Shown piece by piece: positions 31,832 to 40,541 of a stretch of 51,334 bases of DNA. Positions within the stretch are counted from its first letter, which is position 1. Each line of letters starts with the position of its first letter. Made by a program: the position numbers and the translations under genes. Source of the DNA: Asaia bogorensis (GTDB taxonomy: Bacteria > Pseudomonadota > Alphaproteobacteria > Reyranellales > Reyranellaceae); contig CAMDQJ010000013.1 of NCBI GenBank assembly GCA_945905835.1, positions 1 to 51,334 on the forward strand, in the 5' to 3' direction. The notes under the pieces were generated by a model. The model searched no databases and was not told the origin of the DNA. It worked only from the letters and a program-made list of their open reading frames with translations.

Positions 31832-33667
31832 ATGAGCGCGCCCCCACGGCTCCTGCGCCGGCTTCCCACGACTCTGGTCAACCGCATCGCCGCCGGCGAG
31901 GTGGTCGAGCGCCCGGCGAGCGCCGTCAAGGAGCTGGTCGAGAACGCCATCGATGCCGGCGCGCACCGCATCGCCGTCACCCTGAAGGAGGGCGGCCGCA
32001 CGCTGATCACCGTCGTCGACGACGGCGTCGGCATGAACCGCGAGGAGATGCTGCTGGCCGTCGAGCGCCACTGCACCTCGAAACTGCCCGATGACGATCT
32101 CACGCATATCGACACGCTGGGCTTCCGCGGCGAGGCGTTGCCCTCGATCGCCTCGGTCAGCCGCTTCACGCTGACCTCGCGTCCCGCCGGCGCCGACACG
32201 GCATGGGCTCTGGAGATCGACGGCGGCGCGCGCGGCGAGACCAAGCCCGCCGCACACCCGCACGGCACGCGCGTCGAGGTGCGCGACCTTTTCTTTGCGA
32301 CGCCGGCGCGGCTCAAGTTCCTCAAGGAGCCACGCACCGAATCGGGCCACATCGCCGACGCCATGCGCCGTCTCGCCATGGCGCATCCCGCCGTCGCCTT
32401 TCGGCTGGAAAGCGAGGAGCGCGCGCTGATCGACCTGCCGGCCGCATCGGGCTCGCTGCTGTCGGCCGACGCCGCGCGTCTCGAGCGCCTGGGTGCCATC
32501 ATGGGCCGCGACTTCGCCGACAATGCCATCGCCATCGACGCCAACCGCGAGGGTTTTAGGCTCACCGGCTTTGCCGGCCTGCCGACGCTCAACCGGCCGA
32601 CCAGCCAGCACCAGTATCTCTTCGTCAACGGCCGCCCGGTGCGCGACAAGCTGCTGGCTGGCGCGGTGCGCGGCGCCTACCAGGATTTCCTGGCGCGCGA
32701 CCGCAACCCCATGGTGGCGCTTTTCCTCGAGGCGCCGCCGGAGATGGTCGACGTCAATGTCCATCCGGCCAAGACCGAAGTGCGCTTCCGCGACGCCGGC
32801 ATCGTGCGCGGGTTGATCGTCGGCGCGTTGCGCAACGCTTTGAGCGCCGCCGGTCATCGCGCCAGCACGACCGTCTCCGACGCCGCCCTCGGTGCGTTCC
32901 GGCCGCACACGGGATATTCGAACGCCTTGCCCCTTGGAAGAGGGAGTGGCGGCGGAAGCTGGACCGGCTCCTCGATCCCGCGTGGCCTCGCCGAAGCCGC
33001 GGCGCAGTTCATGGCGCCGCCCCTGGACTCGCTCGGCGGCCCCTCGGCACGCGTCGAGATGCCGACCGGCGAGATCGCCAACGGCAACTATCCGCTGGGC
33101 GTGGCGCGCGCGCAGTTGCACGAGACCTATATCGTGGCGCAGACCGCCGAGGGCGTGGTGATCGTCGACCAGCACGCCGCACACGAACGCCTGCTGCACG
33201 AAAAGCTCAAGAACCAGCTCGAATCGGAAGGCGTGAAGCGTCAGGCGCTGCTGCTGCCCGAGGTCGTCGAGGTCGGCGAGGACGGCGCGCGACGGCTGAC
33301 GCAACGCGCCGCCGAGCTGGCCGACATGGGCCTGGTGCTCGAGCCGTTTGGGCTCGGCGCCGTGGTGGTGCGCGAGACGCCGGCGCTGCTGGGCGAGGCC
33401 GACATCCAGAGCTTGGTGCGCGATCTCGCCGACGAGCTCGCCGAGATGGGCGATCACCTGTCGCTGAAAGAGAAGGTCGAGGAAGTCTGCGGCACGCTCG
33501 CCTGCCACACCTCGGTGCGCGCCGGGCGCCGCCTCACCGTCGACGAGATGAATGCGTTGCTCCGCCAGATGGAGGCGACACCGCACTCCGGACAGTGCAA
33601 TCATGGCCGCCCGACCTATGTCGAGCTGCGGCTCGCCGATATCGAAAGGCTGTTCGGAAGAAGATGA
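31832..33667 (+). CDS. mutL: DNA mismatch repair protein MutL (endonuclease type)
   Basis: A 611-aa GHKL ATPase. Motifs are '[15 protein letters not shown]' (about 34-47), DDGVGM (63-68) and GFRGEAL (97-103). The C-terminal domain carries the endonuclease metal site [12 protein letters not shown] (446-457) and '[12 protein letters not shown]' plus '[13 protein letters not shown]'. This type nicks the nascent strand itself, and such genomes lack MutH. A Pro/Ser-rich linker joins the domains. The start ATG 31832 lies 10 bases after pgi; the stop overlaps the next ATG. Confidence 0.97.
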   Translation: MSAPPRLLRRLPTTLVNRIAAGEVVERPASAVKELVENAIDAGAHRIAVTLKEGGRTLITVVDDGVGMNREEMLLAVERHCTSKLPDDDLTHIDTLGFRGEALPSIASVSRFTLTSRPAGADTAWALEIDGGARGETKPAAHPHGTRVEVRDLFFATPARLKFLKEPRTESGHIADAMRRLAMAHPAVAFRLESEERALIDLPAASGSLLSADAARLERLGAIMGRDFADNAIAIDANREGFRLTGFAGLPTLNRPTSQHQYLFVNGRPVRDKLLAGAVRGAYQDFLARDRNPMVALFLEAPPEMVDVNVHPAKTEVRFRDAGIVRGLIVGALRNALSAAGHRASTTVSDAALGAFRPHTGYSNALPLGRGSGGGSWTGSSIPRGLAEAAAQFMAPPLDSLGGPSARVEMPTGEIANGNYPLGVARAQLHETYIVAQTAEGVVIVDQHAAHERLLHEKLKNQLESEGVKRQALLLPEVVEVGEDGARRLTQRAAELADMGLVLEPFGLGAVVVRETPALLGEADIQSLVRDLADELAEMGDHLSLKEKVEEVCGTLACHTSVRAGRRLTVDEMNALLRQMEATPHSGQCNHGRPTYVELRLADIERLFGRR

Positions 33668-34119
33668 AAACCCTCGCCGCTGTGCTGCTTGCCGCCTCCT
33701 TTGCCGCTGCCGCCTTCGCCCAGACCGCCCCGCAGCCGCCGACGGCCAAGCTCGAGCCGGCACCGTCCTCGACCTTCGACGGTATGTGGAAAGGCAGCAG
33801 CGACGCCGGCTCCTGCGCGCCGCTCGAAATAGCGCTCACCATCGAATACGGCTTCGTCGACGGCACCGCCTACGACACCGGCGCCAAGGGCCCCGTGCCC
33901 AATCCCAGCAAATCCGCGCCGCCGCCCGCCACGCCCGGCCTGTGGCAGTTGCACGGCACGGCGGGCAATGGCGAGTCGTTCTCGCTGCTGTCCGTGGCTT
34001 CGGTGCGTGTCGCGGCCGACCGCGCCGCCGGCCGCATGTCGGTGCGCCGCGACGGTGCGGCGCTCACGATCAGCGAGGACGGCGGCTGCCGGCGGACGGC
34101 GCGGCTGGCCAAGGGTTAG
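33664..34119 (+). CDS. Exported protein of unknown function (151 aa)
   Basis: The ATG overlaps the mutL stop (ATGA). It has a Sec leader ([20 protein letters not shown]), then a Pro-rich spacer and a small beta-rich domain with '[20 protein letters not shown]' and '[16 protein letters not shown]', whose two Cys could form a disulfide. No family recognised. It converges with the 503-aa gene 14 bases away. Confidence 0.75.
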   Translation: MKTLAAVLLAASFAAAAFAQTAPQPPTAKLEPAPSSTFDGMWKGSSDAGSCAPLEIALTIEYGFVDGTAYDTGAKGPVPNPSKSAPPPATPGLWQLHGTAGNGESFSLLSVASVRVAADRAAGRMSVRRDGAALTISEDGGCRRTARLAKG

Positions 34120-34133
34120 CGCAGTGGCGGGGT

Positions 34134-35645
34134 CTAGGTTCCGGTAGCCGCGTCACAGGGAAACGGTGTCGACGTCCAGTACTTCCGTAATTTCAATGCA
34201 TCGATCTTGCGTTCTTCCCATTCATGCATCAGCGAAGGAATGCGCGCGTGATCGGTGAGCAGGAGTTGATGCAGCTCGGCCATGATCCGGATCGGCGCGG
34301 TCCCGAAGCGTCGGGGATCCAGGCCCTCACCGACAAATGCATCGGCCAAGTGCTGCGCGCGATCGAAATCGCCGTCGAAACAGGCGCCCATCGTCACCGC
34401 AAGCATGTAGACCGGTGAATCGGTCTCGGAAATGCCCGGCATATAGGGGGAGCTGCCTTCGTGGTCGCGCGGCGTCACCAGCGATTCGACAGGCGGCAGG
34501 GAATAGCGTTCGAGGTGATCGCAAAGCGCTGCCGAAACTTCCTCCCGATTTTCCTTCGGCTCGGGTGGCAGATCGGCCAGCTGCCGCTGCTGCGCGGTCG
34601 GCGACAGACGAGCGAAGGCCGTGATGTAATCCTCGTTGGCCGCGAGATGGCCGTATTTGAGGGCCGACGAGGTGTCGCCGATGGCGGCGGCTCGCCCGGC
34701 CAGCGCCTGGAAGGAACCGCGGTTGTATCGATGGGGCGCAGTGGCGGCGAGCGTGGCGAGGCGGTCGGCCTTGTCGGCGATGTCGGAGGTTTCGCTGCTG
34801 CGTCTGGCCCGTTCGGCATCGGCTTGCTCGTCAAGCTGCGCTATGGCCAGGCGCCTGACCTCCGGCGGCTGGTCGTCGCGGTTCTCGATCTCGGTCTTTG
34901 CGCGCTCCATCGGCGATGCGAGCGACGGCGTGTCGTCGGCGCTGCCGCCCTCCACCTCGTCGCCGCCGGGCGGGACGTCGTCGCCCGACAGCTCGACATC
35001 GCCAAACGACTCGAGGCTCGATTTCGCCAGTTCATCGGCCGCGAGCCGGGTCCGGGTGCTCTGTATCGTCGGTTCGAGCGCCACCCGGGTCCGGTCGCCG
35101 AGCGAATCGCGCGTTCGGTCCCACAGCGTCAGCGCGCCGGCCGGGTTGCCAAGGTCGAGCCGCGAATCGATGGCATCGGCATGGACGCTGCTCCAGGCAG
35201 CGCTGGCCGCGGCGCCGTCCAGCGCTGTGCCGGTGGCGGCGCGAGCCAAGGCGTCGATTCTGTCGTCGTCGTGTGGGTCGAGCCGCGCCTCGGTACGCAG
35301 TACGCCGAAGCGTTCGGCGCGCGCTGAGCGGTCTAGAGCCGCGTGCTGGGCTGCGAGGTGGCGACCGATTCCTTGGTTCGCGCCGGCCAGCACAGTATCG
35401 AGCTGGCGAGCCAGCGCCGAGCGCTCGGCGGGATCGGCGATGCGGCCGAGAATATCGTCGCGCCGGTCCTGCAGCCCGGCCGCGATGTCGGAAGCGCGGC
35501 CAATCGCTTCGGCGCCCTGCAGGCCGTACAGCGTGCCGGGGCCGGTAAATAGCGCCTGCTGCAACTCGGCGATCAGCGCCGTCTTGCCCTGCTCGGCTGC
35601 TATGGCGTCGAGGTTGGGATCTGGATCAAAGGAGGTGTCTGTCAT
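34134..35645 (-). CDS. Large orphan protein, helical, possibly phage-derived (503 aa)
   Basis: A 503-aa soluble, mostly helical protein rich in Asp, Arg, Ala and Leu, with no leader or membrane helix. Segments such as 'HADAIDSRLDLGNPAGALTL' followed by 'WDRTRDSLGDRTRVALEPTI' resemble repeats in phage internal-virion or tail-associated proteins ('...GDP.gA......r..l......aLE..v'), but this is a weak impression. An acidic low-complexity stretch divides the halves. It is followed only by the toxin-antitoxin pair, and no other phage gene is near. Function unknown. Confidence 0.65.
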   Translation of the reverse strand: MTDTSFDPDPNLDAIAAEQGKTALIAELQQALFTGPGTLYGLQGAEAIGRASDIAAGLQDRRDDILGRIADPAERSALARQLDTVLAGANQGIGRHLAAQHAALDRSARAERFGVLRTEARLDPHDDDRIDALARAATGTALDGAAASAAWSSVHADAIDSRLDLGNPAGALTLWDRTRDSLGDRTRVALEPTIQSTRTRLAADELAKSSLESFGDVELSGDDVPPGGDEVEGGSADDTPSLASPMERAKTEIENRDDQPPEVRRLAIAQLDEQADAERARRSSETSDIADKADRLATLAATAPHRYNRGSFQALAGRAAAIGDTSSALKYGHLAANEDYITAFARLSPTAQQRQLADLPPEPKENREEVSAALCDHLERYSLPPVESLVTPRDHEGSSPYMPGISETDSPVYMLAVTMGACFDGDFDRAQHLADAFVGEGLDPRRFGTAPIRIMAELHQLLLTDHARIPSLMHEWEERKIDALKLRKYWTSTPFPCDAATGT

Positions 35646-35750
35646 GTGGGCCCACCGGTGAGGAGCGAGCCCGCATTTAGAGGAAGTTGTGATTTACGAT
35701 TGCAAGAGGTGTGACTTTGAACGAGTTCCGCCGATTGCCAACCGATTCAT

Positions 35751-35772
35751 ATCGATTCGTCGGTGAATCGAT
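35751..35772. promoter_or_regulatory. Perfect 8-bp inverted repeat in an AT-richer gap
   Basis: ATCGATTC-GTCGGT-GAATCGAT forms a perfect palindromic arm pair with a 6-base loop. The 35646-35833 gap is visibly less GC-rich than its surroundings and lies upstream of the 503-aa gene and downstream of the toxin gene. It may be an operator or a terminator. Confidence 0.4.
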
Positions 35773-35833
35773 CGACAAAGTCGAATAATTCGTCATTGCC
35801 TCGACTTCTTCTAGCCGCTGGTAACCAAAAGAA

Positions 35834-36166
35834 CTAAAGAATCCCGATGACCTGCGTCGGATCGTCAGCGAGAGCCTCGATCGAGATGCGGCGAGCGCGA
35901 AGGGCGGCCTCGACCTGGGCGGTCGAACCATTGCCCAGCCTTACCCAGACCATCCTGACCTGTTCCCCGGATAGGACGAAGCGTAACGCCAGAAAGTCCG
36001 CGTCCTTGCTGACGATCGTGAGGCCGTTGGCGAAGGCATAGGTCGCGATCGCCGGATCGGTGGCCGACTTCATGCCGATGTCGCGGACGTGCAAGGAATC
36101 GGGAAACACGTCCGCCAGGCGTTGGACGAGCTTGTGGCTGAGATTCTGGTCGAACAGCAGCCTCAT
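35834..36166 (-). CDS. DUF5615 PIN-like toxin
   Basis: A 110-aa Mut7-C/PIN-like protein: 'MRLLFDQNLSHKLVQRLADV' (the DqnlS start with the acidic residue), 'AIATYAFANGLTIVSKDADF' (with the second acidic cluster, SKDADF) and 'VRMVWVRLGN'. These are hallmark features of DUF5615 toxins, presumed RNases. The start ATG overlaps the stop of the upstream DUF433 antitoxin gene (ATGA), the normal operon order. Confidence 0.9.
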   Translation of the reverse strand: MRLLFDQNLSHKLVQRLADVFPDSLHVRDIGMKSATDPAIATYAFANGLTIVSKDADFLALRFVLSGEQVRMVWVRLGNGSTAQVEAALRARRISIEALADDPTQVIGIL

Positions 36167-36390
36167 GCGTGAAGCTGGACGGTTCCTCGTTCGCGTGCCG
36201 CCGCATAGGCGAGACAAGCCAGCACGTCCTCGCGCGTGAGATCGGGGAAGTCCGAGAGTACTTCCTCAATCGTCATTCCCGATGCGAGATATTCCAGGAC
36301 GTCGGCGACCGAAATCCGCATGCCGCGCACGCACGGTTTACCACCGAGCTTGTCGGGTTCGACGGTGATTAGGGCGCGCCAGTCGGACAT
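36163..36390 (-). CDS. DUF433 antitoxin
   Basis: A 75-aa DUF433 protein with 'KLGGKPCVRGMRISVADVLE' and 'MTIEEVLSDFPDLTREDVLA', the conserved 'GkP.irG.Ri.V..il..la.G.s.eei....p.L...di.a.l' pattern. It binds the partner DUF5615 toxin and probably the operon promoter. It follows the histidine phosphatase gene by 7 bases, so it could be read from that operon. Confidence 0.92.
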   Translation of the reverse strand: MSDWRALITVEPDKLGGKPCVRGMRISVADVLEYLASGMTIEEVLSDFPDLTREDVLACLAYAAARERGTVQLHA

Positions 36391-36397
36391 GATCTCC

Positions 36398-37015
36398 TCA
36401 CTTCTCCATCACAGCCATGATCCGCTCCTCGCTGCCGGCGAGCAAGCGGAAGAACGCATCCTGTGGCTTTTCCAGCACGAACATCGCCTCGGCCGAGAGT
36501 CCGAGATTGAGGCCGCGCACGACGGCGCCGCTGACGCCATGGCCGACTACGACGGTGCGCACGCCCGAGGCGGCGACCTCGGCCAAAAACGCCGCCGATC
36601 GCTGGCGCAGCTCGAAATGCGTCTCGCCGCCGGGCGGACAGAAGCCCACGGGGTCGGCCTTCCAGTCGGCCAGCGCATTGGGACGCACGGCCTCGATCTC
36701 CTTCCAGCTCGAGCCTTCCCATTCGCCGTAGCTCAGTTCGGCCAGCCGCATGTCCTCGCGCCATTCCACGGGATCGAGTCCCAGCTCGCGGCCGACGATC
36801 TCGGCGGTCTCGCGCACGCGGCCGAGCGGGCTGCGGTAGAAGATCGTGGGGCCCGGCTCGCGCGCCAGCTCTGCCTTGAGCGCGCGCGCCACGGCCAGCG
36901 CCTGCTGGCGGCCGTGCGCGGTCAGATCGGAGTTCTTGGTACCCTGCATGCGGCGCTCGGTGTTCCACGCCGTCTCGCCGTGGCGCAGCATGTAGAGCGG
37001 GGCCGTGAGTTTCAT
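36398..37015 (-). CDS. Histidine phosphatase family protein (phosphoglycerate mutase-like)
   Basis: A 205-aa cytosolic phosphatase. The catalytic motif is RHG (11-13; His12 nucleophile) in 'MLRHGETAWNTERRMQG'; other parts are 'YRSPLGRVRETAEIV' (second Arg), 'LAELSYGEWEG' (proton-donor Glu region) and 'VVVGHGVSGAVVRGL' (second His). It may act as a phosphoglycerate mutase, alpha-ribazole phosphatase or broad phosphatase. Its start overlaps the rsmD stop (ATGA). Confidence 0.92.
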   Translation of the reverse strand: MKLTAPLYMLRHGETAWNTERRMQGTKNSDLTAHGRQQALAVARALKAELAREPGPTIFYRSPLGRVRETAEIVGRELGLDPVEWREDMRLAELSYGEWEGSSWKEIEAVRPNALADWKADPVGFCPPGGETHFELRQRSAAFLAEVAASGVRTVVVGHGVSGAVVRGLNLGLSAEAMFVLEKPQDAFFRLLAGSEERIMAVMEK

Positions 37016-37581
37016 CGTTCGTATTTGAGGATCAAAATCCTGGCAGCGCCATAGCGGCGTTCGTCGATGGTCTCGAAGCCGGGGACGGGGGCCAGGTCCT
37101 CGTTGTTGGCGAGCTCGACCGTGGCGATACCGTCCTTGGCGAGCCAGCCGGCTGCGGCGAGGGCGGCAAGCGCGGTGCCGGCGAGGCCGGAGTGGTAAGG
37201 CGGGTCGAGGAAGACGAGGTCGCAGGGCTCGCGTGCCGGCGGCGGGCGCGTCGCATCGGCGCGGACGACCTTGGCGTTGGCGGTCTCGCCCATCTTCCGC
37301 AGGTTCTCGGCAATCAGCTTGATCGACTTCGCATCATTGTCGAGGAAGGTTGCATGCGCCGCGCCGCGCGACAGTGCTTCCAGCCCGAGCGCGCCGGAAC
37401 CGGCGAAGGCGTCGAGCACGCGGGCGTCGATCAGCGGCGAGGCGCCGTCCTCGCGCCAGTTGGCATGGACCACGATGTTGAACAGCGCCTCGCGGGCGCG
37501 CGCCGCGGTCGGCCGCACCGCCAGCCCCTCGGGCGCCTCCAGCGAGCGGCCGCGGTGCTTACCGCCGATGATCTTGAGCAT
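37012..37581 (-). CDS. rsmD: 16S rRNA (guanine(966)-N2)-methyltransferase
   Basis: A 189-aa SAM-dependent methyltransferase for G966 of 16S rRNA. It has the N-terminal 'MLKIIGGKHRGRSLEAPEGL' typical of RsmD, the SAM loop 'DAFAGSGALGLEALSRGA' and the catalytic 'DLVFLDPPYHSG' (DPPY). It overlaps the 3' end of the pseudouridine synthase gene by 23 bases. Confidence 0.95.
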   Translation of the reverse strand: MLKIIGGKHRGRSLEAPEGLAVRPTAARAREALFNIVVHANWREDGASPLIDARVLDAFAGSGALGLEALSRGAAHATFLDNDAKSIKLIAENLRKMGETANAKVVRADATRPPPAREPCDLVFLDPPYHSGLAGTALAALAAAGWLAKDGIATVELANNEDLAPVPGFETIDERRYGAARILILKYER

Positions 37582-38413
37582 CGGGACGGCCAGGTTTGCC
37601 TTCGTGCTTGCGATCGTGCTTGCGCTTGTGCTGCGCCGGCCGCGGCTTGGGCTTGGCCCAGCCCTTACCGCGCACCGGCTTGCCGGTACCGAGCGTCGTG
37701 GCGAGCGCCATCGCCGGCACTTCCTCGACCATGCCGCGCTCGAGCTCGCCCAGGGTGAACGGCCCGAAGGCGACGCGGATCAGGCGCACCACCGGCAGGT
37801 CGAGATGGGCCAGCACCCGGCGGACCTCGCGGTTCTTGCCCTCGGCCAGCGCGATGTCGAGCCAGGCGTTGGAGCGCTGCTGGCGGTCGAGCGAGGCCTG
37901 GATCGGCCCGTAGCGCACGCCCTCGATGGTGACGCCGTGCTTCAGCTCGGCCAGCCGCTTGTCGTCGACCGCGCCATGCACCCGCGCTCGATAGCGCCGC
38001 GTCCAGCCGTTGGCCGGCAGTTCGAGCTGTCGTGCGAGGCCGCCGTCGTTGGTGAGCAGCAGCAGGCCCTCCGACATGAAGTCGAGCCGGCCGATCGTGA
38101 CCACGCGCGGCATCGATTTCGGCAGCGCGTTGAAAATGGTACGCCGGCCCTCGGGATCGCGCGCCGTCACCATCTCCGACGGCGGCTTGTGATAGCGCCA
38201 GACGCGGGCCTTTTCGGCCGTCGGCAGCGGCTTGCCGTCGACCTCGATCAAGCTTTGCTCGGTGACGTTTAATGCCGGCGAGACCAGCACCTCGCCGTCG
38301 ACCTTGACGCGGCCATCGGCGATCCAGCGCTCGGCGTCGCGGCGCGAGCACAGGCCGGCGCGCGCCAGGCGCTTGGCGATGCGCTTGCCTTTTTCGGGAG
38401 CGGGTTCGTTCAC
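37559..38413 (-). CDS. rRNA pseudouridine synthase (RsuA/RluB family)
   Basis: A 284-aa enzyme with an N-terminal S4 domain ('KRLARAGLCSRRDAERWIAD'), the catalytic Asp in 'IGRLDFMSEGLLLLTNDG' (GRLD) and 'EGKNREVRRVLAHLDLPVVR'. The C-terminus is a basic tail rich in Lys, Arg and His (about 40 residues) suited to binding rRNA. GTG 38413 overlaps the stop of the GATase gene (GTGA); this fixes the start. RluB (23S U2605) is more likely than RsuA, but this is not certain. Confidence 0.93.
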   Translation of the reverse strand: MNEPAPEKGKRIAKRLARAGLCSRRDAERWIADGRVKVDGEVLVSPALNVTEQSLIEVDGKPLPTAEKARVWRYHKPPSEMVTARDPEGRRTIFNALPKSMPRVVTIGRLDFMSEGLLLLTNDGGLARQLELPANGWTRRYRARVHGAVDDKRLAELKHGVTIEGVRYGPIQASLDRQQRSNAWLDIALAEGKNREVRRVLAHLDLPVVRLIRVAFGPFTLGELERGMVEEVPAMALATTLGTGKPVRGKGWAKPKPRPAQHKRKHDRKHEGKPGRPDAQDHRR

Positions 38414-39123
38414 TGCGCGGCCGCGCCGAGGAAGGCGCGGAACAGCCGCGCGTCGCCCTCCGAGATCAGGAACTCCGGATGCCACTGCACGCCGATGCAG
38501 AAGCGGTAGGCCGGCGCCTCGATGCCTTCGATGACGCCGTCGGGCGCCGTGGCATTGACGATCACGCCCTTGGGCGCGTCGGCAGCGGCCTGGTGATGGG
38601 CGCTGTTCACTTTCAATTCGTCGGCCGCCACGATCTTGTGGAGCTGTGTGCCGGCCGCGACCTTGACGGTGTGGCCGGGCTCGTTCCTCGGATTGGGCTG
38701 CTCGTGGGCGAGCGCCTGCGCGATCGAGTCGGGAATGTGCTGGATGAGCTTGCCGCCCAGCACGACGTGCAGGAGCTGCTGGCCGCCGCAGATGCCGAGC
38801 ACCGGCTTGTTCTGGGCGAGCGCGCCCTTGGTGACATCGAACTCGAAGCGGGTGCGGCGATCCTTGGTGATGACGGTGGCATGGCGCTCGCCGCCGCCAT
38901 AGTAGGAGGGGTCGACGTCGAAGGCGCCGCCGGTCACGACAAGTGCGTCGATGTGCTCGAGATAGTCAGCCACGCGGTCGGGCTCGTGCGGCAGCGCGAC
39001 GGCCAGCCCGCCCGCCGCGTCGATGGCGTCGAGGTAGTTTTGCCGGAGCGCATACCAGGGAAACTTGGAATAACCGCCGGGCTTCTCAGCATCCAGGGTC
39101 ACGCCGATCAGGGGACGGGGCAT
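38410..39123 (-). CDS. Gamma-glutamyl-gamma-aminobutyrate hydrolase family (class I glutamine amidotransferase-like)
   Basis: A 237-aa PuuD-like hydrolase. The nucleophile is Cys112 in 'PVLGICGGQQLLHVVLGG', with His and Glu in 'QWHPEFL' (about 215 and 217). 'PLIGVTLDAEKPGGYS' and 'ALVVTGGAFDVDPSYYG' match the family. It probably hydrolyses gamma-glutamyl amides such as gamma-glutamyl-GABA in polyamine catabolism; other puu genes are absent. The start at 39123 is chosen over 39156. Confidence 0.92.
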   Translation of the reverse strand: MPRPLIGVTLDAEKPGGYSKFPWYALRQNYLDAIDAAGGLAVALPHEPDRVADYLEHIDALVVTGGAFDVDPSYYGGGERHATVITKDRRTRFEFDVTKGALAQNKPVLGICGGQQLLHVVLGGKLIQHIPDSIAQALAHEQPNPRNEPGHTVKVAAGTQLHKIVAADELKVNSAHHQAAADAPKGVIVNATAPDGVIEGIEAPAYRFCIGVQWHPEFLISEGDARLFRAFLGAAAQ

Positions 39124-39156
39124 GGGCGCGATCATAGCACAGACCAGTCGACTCAA

Positions 39157-39277
39157 GGGAAAAGAGGTCCCTCGGCTAGGTTCGCTGCGCTCACTTCGCT
39201 CGGGACGACGGTTTTGTTTGCGTGTAGCCGATAAACACCCCCGTCATCCCGAGCGAAGCCGAGGGATCTCTTTTCCC
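39157..39277. repeat. Large imperfect inverted repeat (stem-loop element)
   Basis: Arms 39157-39177 and 39257-39277 pair at 20 of 21 positions (GGGAAAAGAG...CCCTCGGCT with AGCCGAGGG...CTCTTTTCCC). Inner arms 39196-39211 and 39241-39256 pair at 15 of 16 (TCGCTCGGGACGACGG with CCGTCATCCCGAGCGA). An 18-base bulge lies on the left and the loop is 39212-39240. The CCGTCATCCCGAGCGAAGC core resembles dispersed hairpin repeats seen in many bacterial genomes. It fills the gap between the acyl-CoA dehydrogenase stop and the GATase gene and may also terminate transcription. Confidence 0.7.
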
Positions 39278-39281
39278 AGCG

Positions 39282-40541
39282 CTACTTCGCCGCCACGTTC
39301 CTCGGCACGTCCTTGAAGGGCTTGTCGGTGTCGATGCTCGCCTCGCGCGGCATTTTCAGCACGCGCTCGGAGATAATGTTGCGCTGGATCTCGTCGGTGC
39401 CGCCGGCGATTGAGCAGGCCGGCACCGATACAAGGATCTCGGCGATCACGCCCTTCATCGGGCTGTCCTGGCCGCTCAAGAGTGCGTCGGAGCCGGCGAG
39501 ATAGGTGTGCACCCGTGCCGCCTGGCGCGCGACGTGGCTCGACACCAGCTTGCCGAGCGAGCCTTCCGGTCCCTGCGGCCGGCCCTGTTCCTGCGCCGCG
39601 CGGGCGCGCTTGGCCGTCCATTCCGAGGTCTTGGCCATGATCAGGAGCTTGGCGATCTCCTGGCGCACCACCGGATCGGCGATCTTGCCGGTTTCCCTGG
39701 CGCGCTCGATCACGAGGTCGACGCGGCCGGCGCGCTGGGGATACCACTTGTAGGGTTCCATGGTCGTGGCGACCTCGGCGCGCTCTTCCTCGTAGATGCG
39801 GCCCGTGGCGCTCGAGCCGGTGGCCCAGGTGCGCGTGCCGTCGGCGCCGCGGCGCTCGTGCATCAGGGTCGTCGTCGCTACCGTCCAGCCGTCGCCGACC
39901 TCTGAGACCAGGAACTCGGGCTCGACGATGGCATCGGTGAAGAACACCTGGTTGAACGAGGCGTGGCCGTTCATCTGGCGCAGCGGATGGACCTGGACGC
40001 CCGGCTGTTTCATATCCAGGACGAAGTAGGCCAGTCCCTTGTGCTTGGCGACGTCCCAGTTGGCGCGCGCCAGCAGGAGACCCCAATGCGCCTTGTGCGC
40101 GCTGGTCGTCCACACCTTCTGGCCGTTGATCACCCACTTGTTGCCCTGCTTGTCGGCCCGCGTCACCGCACCCGCCATGTCCGAGCCGCTGCCCGGCTCG
40201 CTGAACAGCTGGCACCAGGTGTCCTCGCCGGTGAGGATGCGCAGCAGGAATTTTTCCTTATGCAGGTCGGTGCCGTGCGCGAGGATGGTGGCGGCGGCGA
40301 GCGTGCGGATGCCCGCCTTGGCGACGCCGACCGCGCCGATCCGGTTGAACTCCTCGTCGACGACGCCGTTGAATTTCACCGACAGGTCGCAGCCGTACCA
40401 TTGCCTGGGCCAATGCGGCACGCCCCAGCCCGAGGCCGCGAGCTTCTTGCGCCAGTCGACCAGGCCGAGCTCGGGGTTCCAGTTGTCCTTGAGCCAGGCG
40501 CGTACCTCGGCGCGGACGGAGTCTTCGGTGAATTCGCTCAT
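39282..40541 (-). CDS. Acyl-CoA dehydrogenase family protein (first gene product downstream of pair)
   Basis: A 419-aa flavoprotein acyl-CoA dehydrogenase. 'CQLFSEPGSGSDMAGAVTRA' and 'GNKWVINGQKVWTTSAHKAH' are the FAD and substrate contact loops, and 'SVPACSIAGGTDEIQRNIIS' is the C-terminal family signature. The start at 40541 (MSEFTED) overlaps the stop of the companion dehydrogenase gene (ATGA). In actinobacteria and proteobacteria such paired large/small dehydrogenases form heteromeric enzymes for steroid or branched acyl-CoA oxidation. Confidence 0.93.
   Translation of the reverse strand: MSEFTEDSVRAEVRAWLKDNWNPELGLVDWRKKLAASGWGVPHWPRQWYGCDLSVKFNGVVDEEFNRIGAVGVAKAGIRTLAAATILAHGTDLHKEKFLLRILTGEDTWCQLFSEPGSGSDMAGAVTRADKQGNKWVINGQKVWTTSAHKAHWGLLLARANWDVAKHKGLAYFVLDMKQPGVQVHPLRQMNGHASFNQVFFTDAIVEPEFLVSEVGDGWTVATTTLMHERRGADGTRTWATGSSATGRIYEEERAEVATTMEPYKWYPQRAGRVDLVIERARETGKIADPVVRQEIAKLLIMAKTSEWTAKRARAAQEQGRPQGPEGSLGKLVSSHVARQAARVHTYLAGSDALLSGQDSPMKGVIAEILVSVPACSIAGGTDEIQRNIISERVLKMPREASIDTDKPFKDVPRNVAAK

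Noticed and set aside
30247..32649. An 800-codon minus-strand frame opposite pgi and mutL
   Set aside because: Antisense of two certain genes, with no protein family resemblance.
33595..33660. Unusual C-terminal MutL motif (Asn instead of Pro in the C-x-HGRP segment)
   Set aside because: As far as I recall, alphaproteobacterial MutL proteins commonly carry this form, so it is not evidence of loss of nuclease function.
39121..39316. A short plus-strand reading frame across the inverted repeat
   Set aside because: It is created by the repeat itself and lacks protein character; no ribosome binding site.
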